30,403 nt of DNA from an uncultured Alphaproteobacteria bacterium (GCA_937888725.1 CALARE010000064.1:1-30403), one strand, 5' to 3'; numbered from the stretch's first letter, positions 8,459 to 17,298 are shown. Program-made: numbers and translations. The notes: generated by a model from the letters alone, not told the origin.

Positions 8459-10198
8459 TTACCGACCCCGTTGCTTACCTCTTATAAAATTTAACAAGCC
8501 AAAGCTGAGCCGATTTAAAACTCTTTCCCTCTCTTTAACAAATTGCGTATTTAAAATATTAAAATTTGTTCGATTTAAATCCTCTTTATAAAGACGCAAA
8601 TATGGAGCATATAAATGACCTACACTTTCAAAACAATTACGCCCTACCTGTACAAGTGCTGGTGCTTCAACATAAAGACTGGGATGATTTTTACCAAATG
8701 AGTAAGAATCAATACGATCCAATTTAGGAACATACACTTTTTTAAGATTATCATTACAACTAATTGCACCATGTCCCACATATTTTAAACGAGGCAAATG
8801 AAGCGTTTCAAGATTTTGGCAAATTGTAATTGCTTCGTATCCGAGATGCATACATTTCGGTAAAAAAAGTGTCTTTAAATACTTATTTTGACGAATTGCC
8901 TCAGATAAAACCATTTGCACTTTTGGTGCATATATTTTTTCAAAATCGCTTAATGCAAGAGATGCCTTTGAAACAGTTTTTAAATTCGGTGCGATAAATT
9001 CTTTTGAATGAATACCAAAAAAACACTCCTCACCCATACTTTTTAAATTATCAAATATCAATTTTTCAACAAAACAACCGCCATAAAAACATTCTCGTCC
9101 CATATGCACCAAATTAGGAACTGATAAATAATGCAAATGAGTAGATGTCAAGCAATTATCACCCATTATTTTTAAATTTGGAGCATCAAAACACGTCAAC
9201 TTTTCAGCTTTTGCAAATGAATGATTGGGCAAATACTGAGCTCGAACAAAACGAGCACCAACAACATCATAATCTTCATTAAAGCTTAAAAATTCCTCAC
9301 CATCAAGCAACAAATCAAACCCTAAAAATGTTTTTTTTCTTTGAATTGTCTTATCTGCCATCTCTTGATTTAAAAGATCAACAAACTTTTGATTTTTCCC
9401 AAAAAAATGAGATACCTTTTTTGCCTTTAAATCAAACAAAAACCCTTTGTAAAAAAATTGATAATCCTTTTGAATGGGGGTAAACACGCCATCCTTAACA
9501 TAAAAAGAACCACCAAAATAAACATTATCTTCCTCATGATAGACACGCAGGATTTTTTTATCAACCATTATAAAGCCCCATGGCAAACGCTCTTTTGTTG
9601 TAAAAAAATCAACTTTAAAATGCTTTTTCAATGAATCAGACAACCCTAAAATAATATTATCAGGATTTGAATCAAAAGTTTGATCACACCCTTGAACCGT
9701 GTGATTATAACGGTTTTTAATCGATATAAACCCACCTGTTTTTAAAATTTGAATACTAATCACTGAGGTGCCATATTCATCTTGGCGGTCTTCATGGCCT
9801 TTAAAATCACTTCGTTTAAGCTTATCAGCCCCCTCTTTAATACAGTGAATAATGTGATAATTTTTATGCCGTTCTGAATCACGAAAGGTGCAAATCGCTT
9901 CCTTATTCGTATAATAGTGTTTAATTGAATTTTTCTTTCTTTCCGTATCGGCATAAAAAGCATTGTACCCTGCTTTTTTTAAGAGTTCAAATGGGCTTAA
10001 TTCAGATTGAACCTTTATTTTATCAATATCTAATAAAGAAGATAAAAATGGAGTTAATCTTTCAGCATCTCGCCCAGCATATTGAATCAACTCTTGCAAA
10101 TTTGGGATGTCAAAAATTCTGGCATCATAGTCACGAATGGCTTTGGCAAACGCCTCACCATTTTGTTTTTTAATAACGTCGTACATTGATTTTGCCAT
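8459..10198 (-). CDS. BspA-like leucine-rich-repeat protein (LRR paralogue 1, first gene of operon)
   Basis: A 579-residue protein and the promoter-proximal member of the LRR operon. Shared domain at residues 1-205: IKKQNGEAFAKAIR (9-22), SPFELLKKAGY (68-78), GTSVISIQILKTGG (143-156), SIKNRYNHTV (159-168) and SNPDNIILGL (177-186). Residues about 206-310 form a linker with D-G-x-x-x-P-I-Q and F-D-L-K-A-K pieces. Roughly nine LRR_5-type repeats occupy about 315-540. The protein ends with the basic tail GLLNFIRGKQRGR. The first residues (M-A-K-S-M-Y-D) show no signal peptide. BspA-type LRR proteins are usually surface or adhesion proteins, but the missing secretion signal argues against assuming that here. 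Function unknown. Confidence 0.9.
   Translation of the reverse strand: MAKSMYDVIKKQNGEAFAKAIRDYDARIFDIPNLQELIQYAGRDAERLTPFLSSLLDIDKIKVQSELSPFELLKKAGYNAFYADTERKKNSIKHYYTNKEAICTFRDSERHKNYHIIHCIKEGADKLKRSDFKGHEDRQDEYGTSVISIQILKTGGFISIKNRYNHTVQGCDQTFDSNPDNIILGLSDSLKKHFKVDFFTTKERLPWGFIMVDKKILRVYHEEDNVYFGGSFYVKDGVFTPIQKDYQFFYKGFLFDLKAKKVSHFFGKNQKFVDLLNQEMADKTIQRKKTFLGFDLLLDGEEFLSFNEDYDVVGARFVRAQYLPNHSFAKAEKLTCFDAPNLKIMGDNCLTSTHLHYLSVPNLVHMGRECFYGGCFVEKLIFDNLKSMGEECFFGIHSKEFIAPNLKTVSKASLALSDFEKIYAPKVQMVLSEAIRQNKYLKTLFLPKCMHLGYEAITICQNLETLHLPRLKYVGHGAISCNDNLKKVYVPKLDRIDSYSFGKNHPSLYVEAPALVQVGRNCFESVGHLYAPYLRLYKEDLNRTNFNILNTQFVKERERVLNRLSFGLLNFIRGKQRGR
9726..9840. repeat. 115-bp perfect direct repeat, copy 2 (inside LRR paralogue 1)
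   Basis: Identical to 7986-8100. The first mismatch on the right is at 9841 (T instead of C). The spacing of 1740 bases equals the full length of this gene, as expected for a tandem gene duplication. Confidence 0.9.
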
Positions 10199-10235
10199 TT
10201 GAACTTACCCATCCTATTTTTTTAGATTTCCAAAT

Positions 10236-10264
10236 ATTTTACCATATTTAGAAAAAAATGTCAA
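10236..10264 (-). promoter_or_regulatory. Promoter of the LRR operon
   Basis: On the minus strand TTGACA (10259-10264) and TAAAAT (10236-10241) are separated by exactly 17 bases, 38 bases before the first LRR start codon. The -35 box lies in a 22-bp stretch (10256-10277) that recurs, with one change, at the helicase promoter (27741-27762). Confidence 0.75.
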
Positions 10265-10309
10265 CAATTTTCAATAAATCAAAAACAAACCCTCAAAATA
10301 AAGTTTTAC

Positions 10310-10339
10310 TTGACAACAAAATGCATAAAATAGTATTGT
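10310..10339 (+). promoter_or_regulatory. Promoter of the membrane-protein gene
   Basis: TTGACA at 10310-10315 is followed by TATTGT at 10334-10339 (18-base spacer) or TAGTAT at 10331-10336 (15-base spacer), just upstream of the ATG at 10364. It diverges from the LRR operon promoter. Confidence 0.55.
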
Positions 10340-10363
10340 ACATTTTAAATAGAGGTAATAAGG

Positions 10364-10993
10364 ATGAAACTAACAACCGCACAAAAATGGATATTATTTA
10401 ATTGCTTAAGACAAGCACTTTACTTTTTCTTGTGTATTTTATTTACCCTTTCACTTAGAATAGCTGCCACTTATTTTAAGGCGGAAACTTTTAAAGAATT
10501 TGGACTTATTGAAAACTTGCAACTCACTCTTTTAGCTCTCAGCGGTGTGGCATTTACATATTTAAGTGTCATCTCTCAAAAATTTAGACCATTACTTATT
10601 GGATTATCCTCTCTTTGTGTTTTTGCCTTTTGCAGGGAACTTGATTCATTTTTTGACGTACATCTACCCGTTATCAGTTGGAAATTTTGCTATATTTTTC
10701 CACTGATTGCTGGCATTTATTTTTTCAAAAAACGGAAAAAAGTTAAAAACATCTTGCTTTTATTTTGCACCTCACCTGCTTTTTATATGATGTGTTCTGC
10801 AATGATTGTTTTTATCCCGCTTGCCCAAGCGATTGGAAATCGTGGATTTATCTCAACTGTCTTACCTGATGCACATGATGTGATATTGATGCGTCGCTTT
10901 ATTGAAGAATCAGCTGAAATTTTAGCGTATTTTTTAATTTTATTATCCAGCATTGAATTTTATATTTCTTTGATTTATAAAAAGAAAAAGTAA
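10364..10993 (+). CDS. Six-helix integral membrane protein, uncharacterised
   Basis: A 209-residue, strongly hydrophobic protein with about six membrane helices (near residues 14-36, 48-68, 73-90, 104-120, 128-156 and 183-205), ending in a lysine-rich tail. Conserved-looking polar residues inside or next to helices are E-N-L-Q (49-52), C-R-E-L-D (89-93) with a further D near 97, and R-R-x-I-E-E-S-A-E (176-184). From memory this pattern resembles an uncharacterised proteobacterial membrane family with R-E-x-D and E-E-x-x-E-x-x-x-Y motifs. That link is tentative and I assign no function. It has AGAGG eight bases before the ATG and its own promoter. The following gene has a separate promoter, so it is probably monocistronic. 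Confidence 0.85.
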   Translation: MKLTTAQKWILFNCLRQALYFFLCILFTLSLRIAATYFKAETFKEFGLIENLQLTLLALSGVAFTYLSVISQKFRPLLIGLSSLCVFAFCRELDSFFDVHLPVISWKFCYIFPLIAGIYFFKKRKKVKNILLLFCTSPAFYMMCSAMIVFIPLAQAIGNRGFISTVLPDAHDVILMRRFIEESAEILAYFLILLSSIEFYISLIYKKKK

Positions 10994-11009
10994 CATTTTA
11001 TAAAAACAC

Positions 11010-11038
11010 TTGACAAAACATAACTCTTTTGCTATACT
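11010..11038 (+). promoter_or_regulatory. Strong consensus promoter of the modular-repeat operon
   Basis: TTGACA (11010-11015), a 17-base spacer and TATACT (11033-11038) form a near-ideal housekeeping promoter 45 bases before the ATG at 11084. No other promoter is obvious before the second or third gene. Confidence 0.8.
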
Positions 11039-11083
11039 AGCACTTATAGAGGTTAAATTCAACATAAAAAGAGGGGTGCTTTC

Positions 11084-12982
11084 ATGAGTCCAAAAGATGA
11101 AAAAGTTGCTATTATTCGCCAAACATATCGTAAACTTTGGTCACTAGCTCATAAATTTTCAAACCATAATTCCAAAATTACAACAGAAATGGAACGTTTT
11201 ATCAAAGAAAATTATTTAGATGAAACGTTTATTCTTACAAAAGCAGATGGTACACAAAAAGAGTTGCCTATGTTTGTCACTGGCAAACCAAGAAAGGGCG
11301 GTCAAACTGTTTATTTTGATCCAAGAGCGATGGACACATTTACCGCACGCCACCAAGATGAGCTAAAACAAAAAGCTGATGAGTTAGAGGAAAAATCAGA
11401 ATTTATCTCACTTAGAAATTTGGCACGCAATTTAAAACTTTATTCTTCTGCAAATGAGAAACTCTTTCAATTGATTGAAAAAAAAGCTTTTGATGATACG
11501 TTCATCACAACAGATGAAATGGGTAATGAAGTTGAATTGCCTATTTTTGAATATCCAGAAAATAAAATGAATAAATCATACCTCTCTATTCGCAAAGATG
11601 GTGTCCCAACATTTATTCAAAATCATAAAGAATCCTTGCGTGAAATTGGTGTCCCTGTTGATGATTATACAAATGAAACACTTTCTCGCCCTGAAGAAGA
11701 TATGCTCACTCCCCGTGAATTGGCCGAACTTTTAGGTATTAAAAATTTGGGTCCCAATGCTCTTTTTCAATTTTACAAAATGATTACAACCAGTTTTTCC
11801 AAAATTAATATAAAAGAGCACCCCTCGGGCAAAATTCGTCCATTGTTTCAAAAACGGTGGTATCGTTCTGAAATTTTATGTCTTCACAAAGATGACTTAA
11901 ATTCTTTTGTGTTTAAAGCACAAAAACAACTCAAAAAATTAGGCGTTCCCCCACATATTTTAAATCACTACCTTTTCAAAGAAGAATTACACGCAAAAAC
12001 AGATGAAATGATTACAATCAGTAGCTATTTGCGTGATTACTTACACTCAAATGAATTAAATGATTTGAGTCAAGAAATTCGGGCTAATCACCTTTCAGAC
12101 AGATATATTGTTCAAGATGAAAATGGCGTATTAACAGAAAAACCTGTTTTTCTTAAAATCAGAAATACACATAGTGGTTTAAATAATTATGTTTTTGCAT
12201 CAAGGGAAGCTCTTTTTGCATTTACAAAAAATAATGAAAAACTCCTTCTTTCAAAGGGGGTTACGCCTTATCGCTATCAAAATTTATTAAGAGAGGAAAA
12301 TGCTCAATCCATCCCAGAAGGTGAAGCTGTATCCGTTTCTGAATTGGTGGCTAATCGCATTATTAGCCCAGAAAAGGCAACAGCCGTTATTGACTACATT
12401 GATGAAACATTCACCTCTTTTACAAATCATTATGCTGAAAGAAGACCATATGGCTATCAAAAAAGAGATGAAAGAAAGGGCTTTATAAAAACTTATTTAT
12501 TAAAAGAGGGCTTATTTGAATTTTTAACCAGACATCAAAATGAGTTGAGCATTCAACAAAATACATTAGATGCACTCAGTTTTAATATGCCAATTCATGA
12601 AAAAGAATCATATATGCTCTCTATGTCAGACTTATTAAGATTATTGGGTCGCAATGAACGACAAGCAAATGAATTAAAATCCTTGATAAAGAAAAATGCC
12701 ATTCAAACGACATATACATCAACAGATGGTGATGAAAAGAACATTTTTTTATATGCACATACACGCAATGGCCAAACAGCCCTTTTTATCGATGTGATGG
12801 GTGTTTCAACCTTTTTAACAAGATATACCCAACAACTTAAAAAAATTGGCATCACACCAAAACACATTCATACCGCTCTTACAAAAATTCATCAATCACC
12901 TAATATTGTTGAAGAAATAGCCACAAAAAGGCAACAAGATCTCATCACACGAAAACAACGTGATGCACAAAAAGGGGGGTAA
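11084..12982 (+). CDS. Modular repeat protein 1 (six HTH/beta modules), novel family
   Basis: A 632-residue protein built from about six divergent copies of one 85-105-residue module, near residues 14-100, 105-195, 207-297, 308-403, 413-500 and 510-602. Each module begins with a helix-turn-helix-looking stretch (for example ISLRNLARNL at 108-117 and LTPRELAELLG at 208-218). A helix then runs into a D-[ED]-T-F strand, a D-x-x-G-N turn and a P-[IM]-F strand. Last comes an amphipathic helix ending in L-x-x-x-G-V. The C terminus is highly charged (KRQQDLITRKQRDAQK). No signal peptide or catalytic motif is visible. The start is supported by GAGGGG seven bases upstream. It is first in a three-gene set with TAAATG joining it to the next gene. 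Nucleic-acid or protein binding is a guess from the HTH-like starts. Confidence 0.9.
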   Translation: MSPKDEKVAIIRQTYRKLWSLAHKFSNHNSKITTEMERFIKENYLDETFILTKADGTQKELPMFVTGKPRKGGQTVYFDPRAMDTFTARHQDELKQKADELEEKSEFISLRNLARNLKLYSSANEKLFQLIEKKAFDDTFITTDEMGNEVELPIFEYPENKMNKSYLSIRKDGVPTFIQNHKESLREIGVPVDDYTNETLSRPEEDMLTPRELAELLGIKNLGPNALFQFYKMITTSFSKINIKEHPSGKIRPLFQKRWYRSEILCLHKDDLNSFVFKAQKQLKKLGVPPHILNHYLFKEELHAKTDEMITISSYLRDYLHSNELNDLSQEIRANHLSDRYIVQDENGVLTEKPVFLKIRNTHSGLNNYVFASREALFAFTKNNEKLLLSKGVTPYRYQNLLREENAQSIPEGEAVSVSELVANRIISPEKATAVIDYIDETFTSFTNHYAERRPYGYQKRDERKGFIKTYLLKEGLFEFLTRHQNELSIQQNTLDALSFNMPIHEKESYMLSMSDLLRLLGRNERQANELKSLIKKNAIQTTYTSTDGDEKNIFLYAHTRNGQTALFIDVMGVSTFLTRYTQQLKKIGITPKHIHTALTKIHQSPNIVEEIATKRQQDLITRKQRDAQKGG

Positions 12983-15214
12983 ATGTTTAGAAAGGAAGTC
13001 CAATTAAATGACAATTTTTTAGGGTTTGATGAATTAACAAGACTACTTCACAAAAACGCCCCTTTTAACATCGCATTACAAAAATATGCCCTCGATAATT
13101 GGCTTGATGAAACTATTTCTATCACCAACAAACAAGGGAAAACCAAACAAATCCCCGTCTTTCATTACGGAAGGAAAAAGAATGCAAAACCGCGTTTTTA
13201 TCTTTATAAACAAGTTCTTATTCCTTTTTTAAAAAGACACATTACCACTTTTGAAAAACTCGGTGTTCCAAGAGAAAACCTATTAGCCACTCTCGGAGAA
13301 ATTCCCACCATTTACCTTGACGATAAAAAAAATATACCACTCTTGAGTTTATGGAACGTGGCGTCTAAGTGTACTTATAACTCTAAAATTATTTCAGCAC
13401 TTTGCCAAGAAATTAAACGCATTTATCTGACCGAAACATATACAGCCATTGATGCTGAAACAAATAAGGAAGTTGAAAAACCAATGTTCCTTTTTGTGCA
13501 ACCTAGAATGGGAAAATGTGGCGTTTTTATGGATAAAAACGCCCTCCCCACTTTTTTAAATAGACATAAAGACGCACTGAAAAACTTTATCCTACTGTTA
13601 GAACAAGGGAATGAATTTATGTCATTACGTTCTTTTGCAAGATATTTAGGCGGTTCTAAAAATGAAAATGGATTACTTAAACTCATTCAAACCCACCTCG
13701 ATGAAACATTTGTTAAAGAAGATAAAGATGGTAATCAAACAGAGGTTCCTATCTTTCATTATAACGAACAAAAAAATGGCTGTATTAAACTTGATATTCA
13801 TAAAGAAGGGATTAAAACCTTTATCATCAAATATCAACAAGAATTAATCAATTTAGGGTATTTCGGTGTTCAAGCACTCTTGCACAATTTTGATAAAAAG
13901 GGTTTTCAAAAGGGCTACCTCAGCATCAGACAAATCACTCAAAAATTGCATAAAACCGATACTTTTTCAAAACAATTAACTGATATTATACATCAATCAT
14001 ACGCCAATGATACCATTTCATTTTTTGACAAAAAAACAAAATCCACAAAAACAAGACCGTTATTTTTTTCACGTTTTGCCTCAAAAATGATTTATTTCAT
14101 TCGAGAGAGCGACCTTGCATTTTTTGCTCAAAAATATAAAGATATTCTTTTAAAATTAGGGGCTGACAAAAATGTGATAGACTCTGTTATCTTAGGTAAA
14201 GAGATACATTCCAAAACAAATAAAATGGTCCTTTTTCGCACATTTATTTCCTTGTTAAGTCAAAACAACAGCTCAGGATATGAACTTGTCAAAAAAATAA
14301 AAGACTCTTTTCTATCAGATACATACATTGAAACAGATGACAAAGGCAACCAAACAAAACAACCCATTTTTGTGCAAGCTAATAGCAAAACAGGTATTTT
14401 TTATTATTTTAGAAACATGGAAGCTGTTAAAGCCTTTTTAAAGCAACAACGGGCTTTCTTTATTCATGAAGGCATCCGTCCTGAGATAATTGATACGATT
14501 ACAGGTGTTCAAGAAAAAATCCCCTATTCTCCTAATTATTTGTTTTTACGTGAGATTTCAAAACACCTGCATATTAATAGAAAAGGCCTTGCGAAGGATA
14601 TTAAAGAAAATCTTTTAAATGAAACGTATACCGTCATTGAAAATGGGCAACAGATTCAAAAACCATTTTTTGTTTTTATGTCATCTAAAAAAGCAGGTGT
14701 CGGCAATTGGGCAATAAGCAATGAAGCCCTTATGCACTTTGCCCGCAAATATCAAACACAATTTAATATTAAAGAAGATATCATTTTAGCATTAGAAAAT
14801 CGTATAACAATTCAAAAAAAGAAAGAAACACATTTAACCATCACTCAATTATCCACATTTTTGCATAAATCAAGCGTTTTTTCAAAATGTTTTGCTCAAA
14901 AAATTGCCACAGACTATATGGATATCCAATACCAAATTGAAACACCTCATGGAAAAGAGAAAATACCTGTTTTTGAAAAAGCTTACACCACAACAGGGTG
15001 TGTTACAACCTACGCAAATACCCTTGTTTTACCACAATTTTTAAATGAGCACCAAAATGAGCTAATTAAATTTGGCATAAAAAAGGAAAGCATTTTAAAA
15101 CTCATTCAACAATGTGAAAAAGATCCTTTATTCCATCGCCCCCATTTATTAAGAGAAAAAATTCGCAATAACGTCAGATTAAAAGAATATTATGCCAAAC
15201 GACAAAGAAATTAA
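12983..15214 (+). CDS. Modular repeat protein 2 (seven HTH/beta modules), novel family
   Basis: A 743-residue protein with about seven copies of the same module as the preceding gene, near residues 13-104, 119-205, 212-302, 312-404, 415-508, 520-605 and 617-709. The clearest is module 3: MSLRSFARYLGG (213-224), LDETF (239-243), a D-K-D-G-N turn, VPIFHY, then HKEGIKTF and a helix ending LGY. Other modules keep only the spacing and hydrophobic pattern (LSIRQITQKLH, LFLREISKHLH, LTITQLSTFLH). It ends in a basic tail (LKEYYAKRQRN). Its ATG directly follows the upstream TAA, and its last 23 bases overlap the next gene. No enzymatic motif and no secretion signal are seen. I do not recognise this family; copy number and order suggest growth by module duplication followed by divergence. 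Confidence 0.9.
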   Translation: MFRKEVQLNDNFLGFDELTRLLHKNAPFNIALQKYALDNWLDETISITNKQGKTKQIPVFHYGRKKNAKPRFYLYKQVLIPFLKRHITTFEKLGVPRENLLATLGEIPTIYLDDKKNIPLLSLWNVASKCTYNSKIISALCQEIKRIYLTETYTAIDAETNKEVEKPMFLFVQPRMGKCGVFMDKNALPTFLNRHKDALKNFILLLEQGNEFMSLRSFARYLGGSKNENGLLKLIQTHLDETFVKEDKDGNQTEVPIFHYNEQKNGCIKLDIHKEGIKTFIIKYQQELINLGYFGVQALLHNFDKKGFQKGYLSIRQITQKLHKTDTFSKQLTDIIHQSYANDTISFFDKKTKSTKTRPLFFSRFASKMIYFIRESDLAFFAQKYKDILLKLGADKNVIDSVILGKEIHSKTNKMVLFRTFISLLSQNNSSGYELVKKIKDSFLSDTYIETDDKGNQTKQPIFVQANSKTGIFYYFRNMEAVKAFLKQQRAFFIHEGIRPEIIDTITGVQEKIPYSPNYLFLREISKHLHINRKGLAKDIKENLLNETYTVIENGQQIQKPFFVFMSSKKAGVGNWAISNEALMHFARKYQTQFNIKEDIILALENRITIQKKKETHLTITQLSTFLHKSSVFSKCFAQKIATDYMDIQYQIETPHGKEKIPVFEKAYTTTGCVTTYANTLVLPQFLNEHQNELIKFGIKKESILKLIQQCEKDPLFHRPHLLREKIRNNVRLKEYYAKRQRN

Positions 15215-16817
15215 ACCACATTTTTTAAATGGAAAAACATACTACACACTTTATCAAGTGTTGCTTGCTTACACACGCATGAATCGTTTTAATTCTCAAA
15301 TGATTTCACCGGAGCTTTTAGAAATATTACGAAAAGAAACTTATGTCGATGCACAGGGTAAAACACAAAATATGTTCATCTATCCTTCACCCATCGGCAT
15401 TAGCTCACGAAAAGTTTTATCCATTTATCAGGAGGCTATTCCCACATTTTTAAAAAAATGGGGTCCTTATTTTAATGTCCCTAAACATATTATTCAAAAT
15501 TTAAATAATCATTTTCAATTTAATGAAGCTGATTCAAGCCTTCTTTTAATTGATGATTTTTGCAAAACCTATTTTCTACCCCAATCTGTTGCCCATTGGA
15601 TTAAAAACAACGCCTTCACAACGCTTGAAAACAAAGATAAAACAAATCCTTTTTTTACCTATGCCTCAGATGCATTTATGCAAAAACATCTTTATTTGTA
15701 TAAAGAAAGAATCAATGAATTTATTATCCAAAATCATGAGATTTTAACTTTTTTTGGATTTTCACAAGAGCTTTTAAAGAAAATAAAACAAGCTCCTTTT
15801 ACGCCTCTTGAAAGCCTTAGCAAGTTTGTAAAAGAAGACAAATTAAGCTCTATCCAGTTACGATTAGATGAACTTGTAAAAACACTCAAAAAAACAACCC
15901 TTTTCATTCCGATTTTAAGAGATTTTATTATTCAAAATTGCTTGAAAGATAAATTTTCACTCACTTTACCCAATCAAAAGAAAATTGAACTCCCATTTTT
16001 TTCTTATTACATTGGGTTTAATCGAACAAAACCCTCCTGCTATATTTTTAAAAAAGCTATCCCATATTTTGTAAAAAAATATCAATATGAGCTACTCAAA
16101 TTAGGGGTTCACCAAAAAGTTTTAAATGAACTGATTAACATTAAAAGAGATGAACAACAACCGCTTATCCGTCTTGTTGATATCTATTTATTGCATCTTC
16201 CAAATGTTGATTACCCGACATTTAAATCCGTTTTGTTGGCTGATGAAAAAACCCCTTTACAGGCATTTGATAACTCCTATAGGGGTAACAATACCGCCAT
16301 TATTCAAGTGAGAGACACTTTGAAAGACCCCTATTTCATCTATCAAAGTGCTATTATTCCTTTATTGAAAAAAAACAAAAAAGAGCTTCGTCTAACATCA
16401 GAACAGATCCTTCGCACACAGGTACTTTTAACCAAGCAAACATCAAATGCCATTCCGACCTCATATTTTTTAAAAAACATCGGTCTTTCAAAAAAATTTA
16501 CCAAATCATTTAATCAAGAGATTTTACACCCACATTTACAACTTATCTTTCAACAAAACAGTGAAAATGGGACAGAATATATCATCCCCTTTGGTTTTTT
16601 CAAAGACACTTCAGGAAGTAGACGTTTGGGCGTTTATTTGGAGGCAACACCCTATATCATTCGCCATTTCAAGAATCAATTAATCAAAATCGGCGTTGAC
16701 AAAAAACATATTGATAGACTTGAAAAACACGCTTCAACCCTCTTACCAACACCCCAAAAACGTGCACATCAGACAAACAAACACAAACCTTCCTCTCAAA
16801 AAAGAGAAAGGGAATGA
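15192..16817 (+). CDS. Modular repeat protein 3 (about five degenerate modules), novel family
   Basis: A 541-residue protein, the most divergent of the three. About five modules can be traced near residues 17-105, 116-198, 222-313, 325-408 and 419-511. Support comes from repeated P-[FI]-F/Y strands and from helix pieces such as AIPTFLKKW, AIPYFVKKYQYELLKLGV and ATPYIIRHFKNQLIKIGV, which align with the C-terminal helix of the other modules. The last 30 residues are basic and proline/glutamine-rich (PQKRAHQTNKHKPSSQKRE), like a nucleic-acid-binding or flexible tail. The gene begins inside the end of the previous one (23-base overlap) with only a weak Shine-Dalgarno, so translation is probably coupled. 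No clear terminator follows. Function unknown. Confidence 0.87.
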   Translation: MPNDKEIKPHFLNGKTYYTLYQVLLAYTRMNRFNSQMISPELLEILRKETYVDAQGKTQNMFIYPSPIGISSRKVLSIYQEAIPTFLKKWGPYFNVPKHIIQNLNNHFQFNEADSSLLLIDDFCKTYFLPQSVAHWIKNNAFTTLENKDKTNPFFTYASDAFMQKHLYLYKERINEFIIQNHEILTFFGFSQELLKKIKQAPFTPLESLSKFVKEDKLSSIQLRLDELVKTLKKTTLFIPILRDFIIQNCLKDKFSLTLPNQKKIELPFFSYYIGFNRTKPSCYIFKKAIPYFVKKYQYELLKLGVHQKVLNELINIKRDEQQPLIRLVDIYLLHLPNVDYPTFKSVLLADEKTPLQAFDNSYRGNNTAIIQVRDTLKDPYFIYQSAIIPLLKKNKKELRLTSEQILRTQVLLTKQTSNAIPTSYFLKNIGLSKKFTKSFNQEILHPHLQLIFQQNSENGTEYIIPFGFFKDTSGSRRLGVYLEATPYIIRHFKNQLIKIGVDKKHIDRLEKHASTLLPTPQKRAHQTNKHKPSSQKRERE

Positions 16818-16870
16818 TTAAACAATAATAAATCCCTAAATAGATGATTTTAATACACCTGCTCGCATGA

Positions 16871-17242
16871 ATAAATGCCAATCAAAATATAGAAGAAGCC
16901 AAAGAATTGGCTAACAAATATGATAATTATGACAATGAGTTAGATGAAAAATTGGAAAAGATATCAGATATAGCCTTAAATGCAAAAGAAATCTTCAAAA
17001 GTTCGATAAATGAAGAAAAACACAAAATTTTAAAACTGATTTTATCGAACTCGCAAGTAAATGGAAAAAATCTTTATTTTTCAATAAATAAACCCTTCGA
17101 TAAATTGCTTTTTTCGAAGGGTTGTAAGACTTGGTACAGCCGGCTTTCCGAATACCGAGCCAATAATATCAAAGAAATTGATGAGTTGTATCGTTTAATT
17201 GAAAGCCTTTCCTTTCAATTACAACTTGAACAAGCCATCTAA
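16871..17242 (+). pseudogene. C-terminal remnant of a large serine recombinase
   Basis: The frame opens after a TGA at 16868-16870 and has no ATG start; a TTG at 16907 is the first start-like codon. The readable text is about 123 residues. It has a coiled-coil-like acidic/lysine stretch (NELDEKLEKISDIALNAKEI), then EEKHKILKLILSNSQV, NGKNLYFSINKPFDKL and a C-K-T-W-Y motif. In my knowledge of the family this is the end of resolvase/integrase-type large serine recombinases, downstream of the zinc-ribbon and coiled-coil regions. The N-terminal catalytic domain (normally about 150 residues with the active serine) and the recombinase domain are absent from the sequence upstream, which is occupied by modular repeat protein 3. 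I read it as a decayed fragment of a former mobile element. Confidence 0.7.
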
Positions 17243-17270
17243 ACCCTATAATCAGAAGTTGAAAAATTCC

Positions 17271-17298
17271 TTGACTATGTCAAAATTTGTCGTATACT
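17271..17298 (+). promoter_or_regulatory. Promoter of the WYL operon with overlapping inverted repeat
   Basis: TTGACT (17271-17276), a 16-base spacer and TATACT (17293-17298) lie just before AAGGAG (17307-17312). Transcription would therefore begin close to the ribosome-binding site. The -35 box is half of an inverted repeat TTGAC-TAT-GTCAA (17271-17283), a plausible autoregulatory operator. Confidence 0.7.

Noticed and set aside
11084..16817. TAL-effector-like or pentatricopeptide-like base-reading code in the modules
   Set aside because: The modules are far longer and more divergent than those repeats and no paired variable positions can be recognised by eye.
16684..16881. Minus-strand open frame at the end of modular protein 3
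   Set aside because: It is antisense to a well-supported gene and has no recognisable features.
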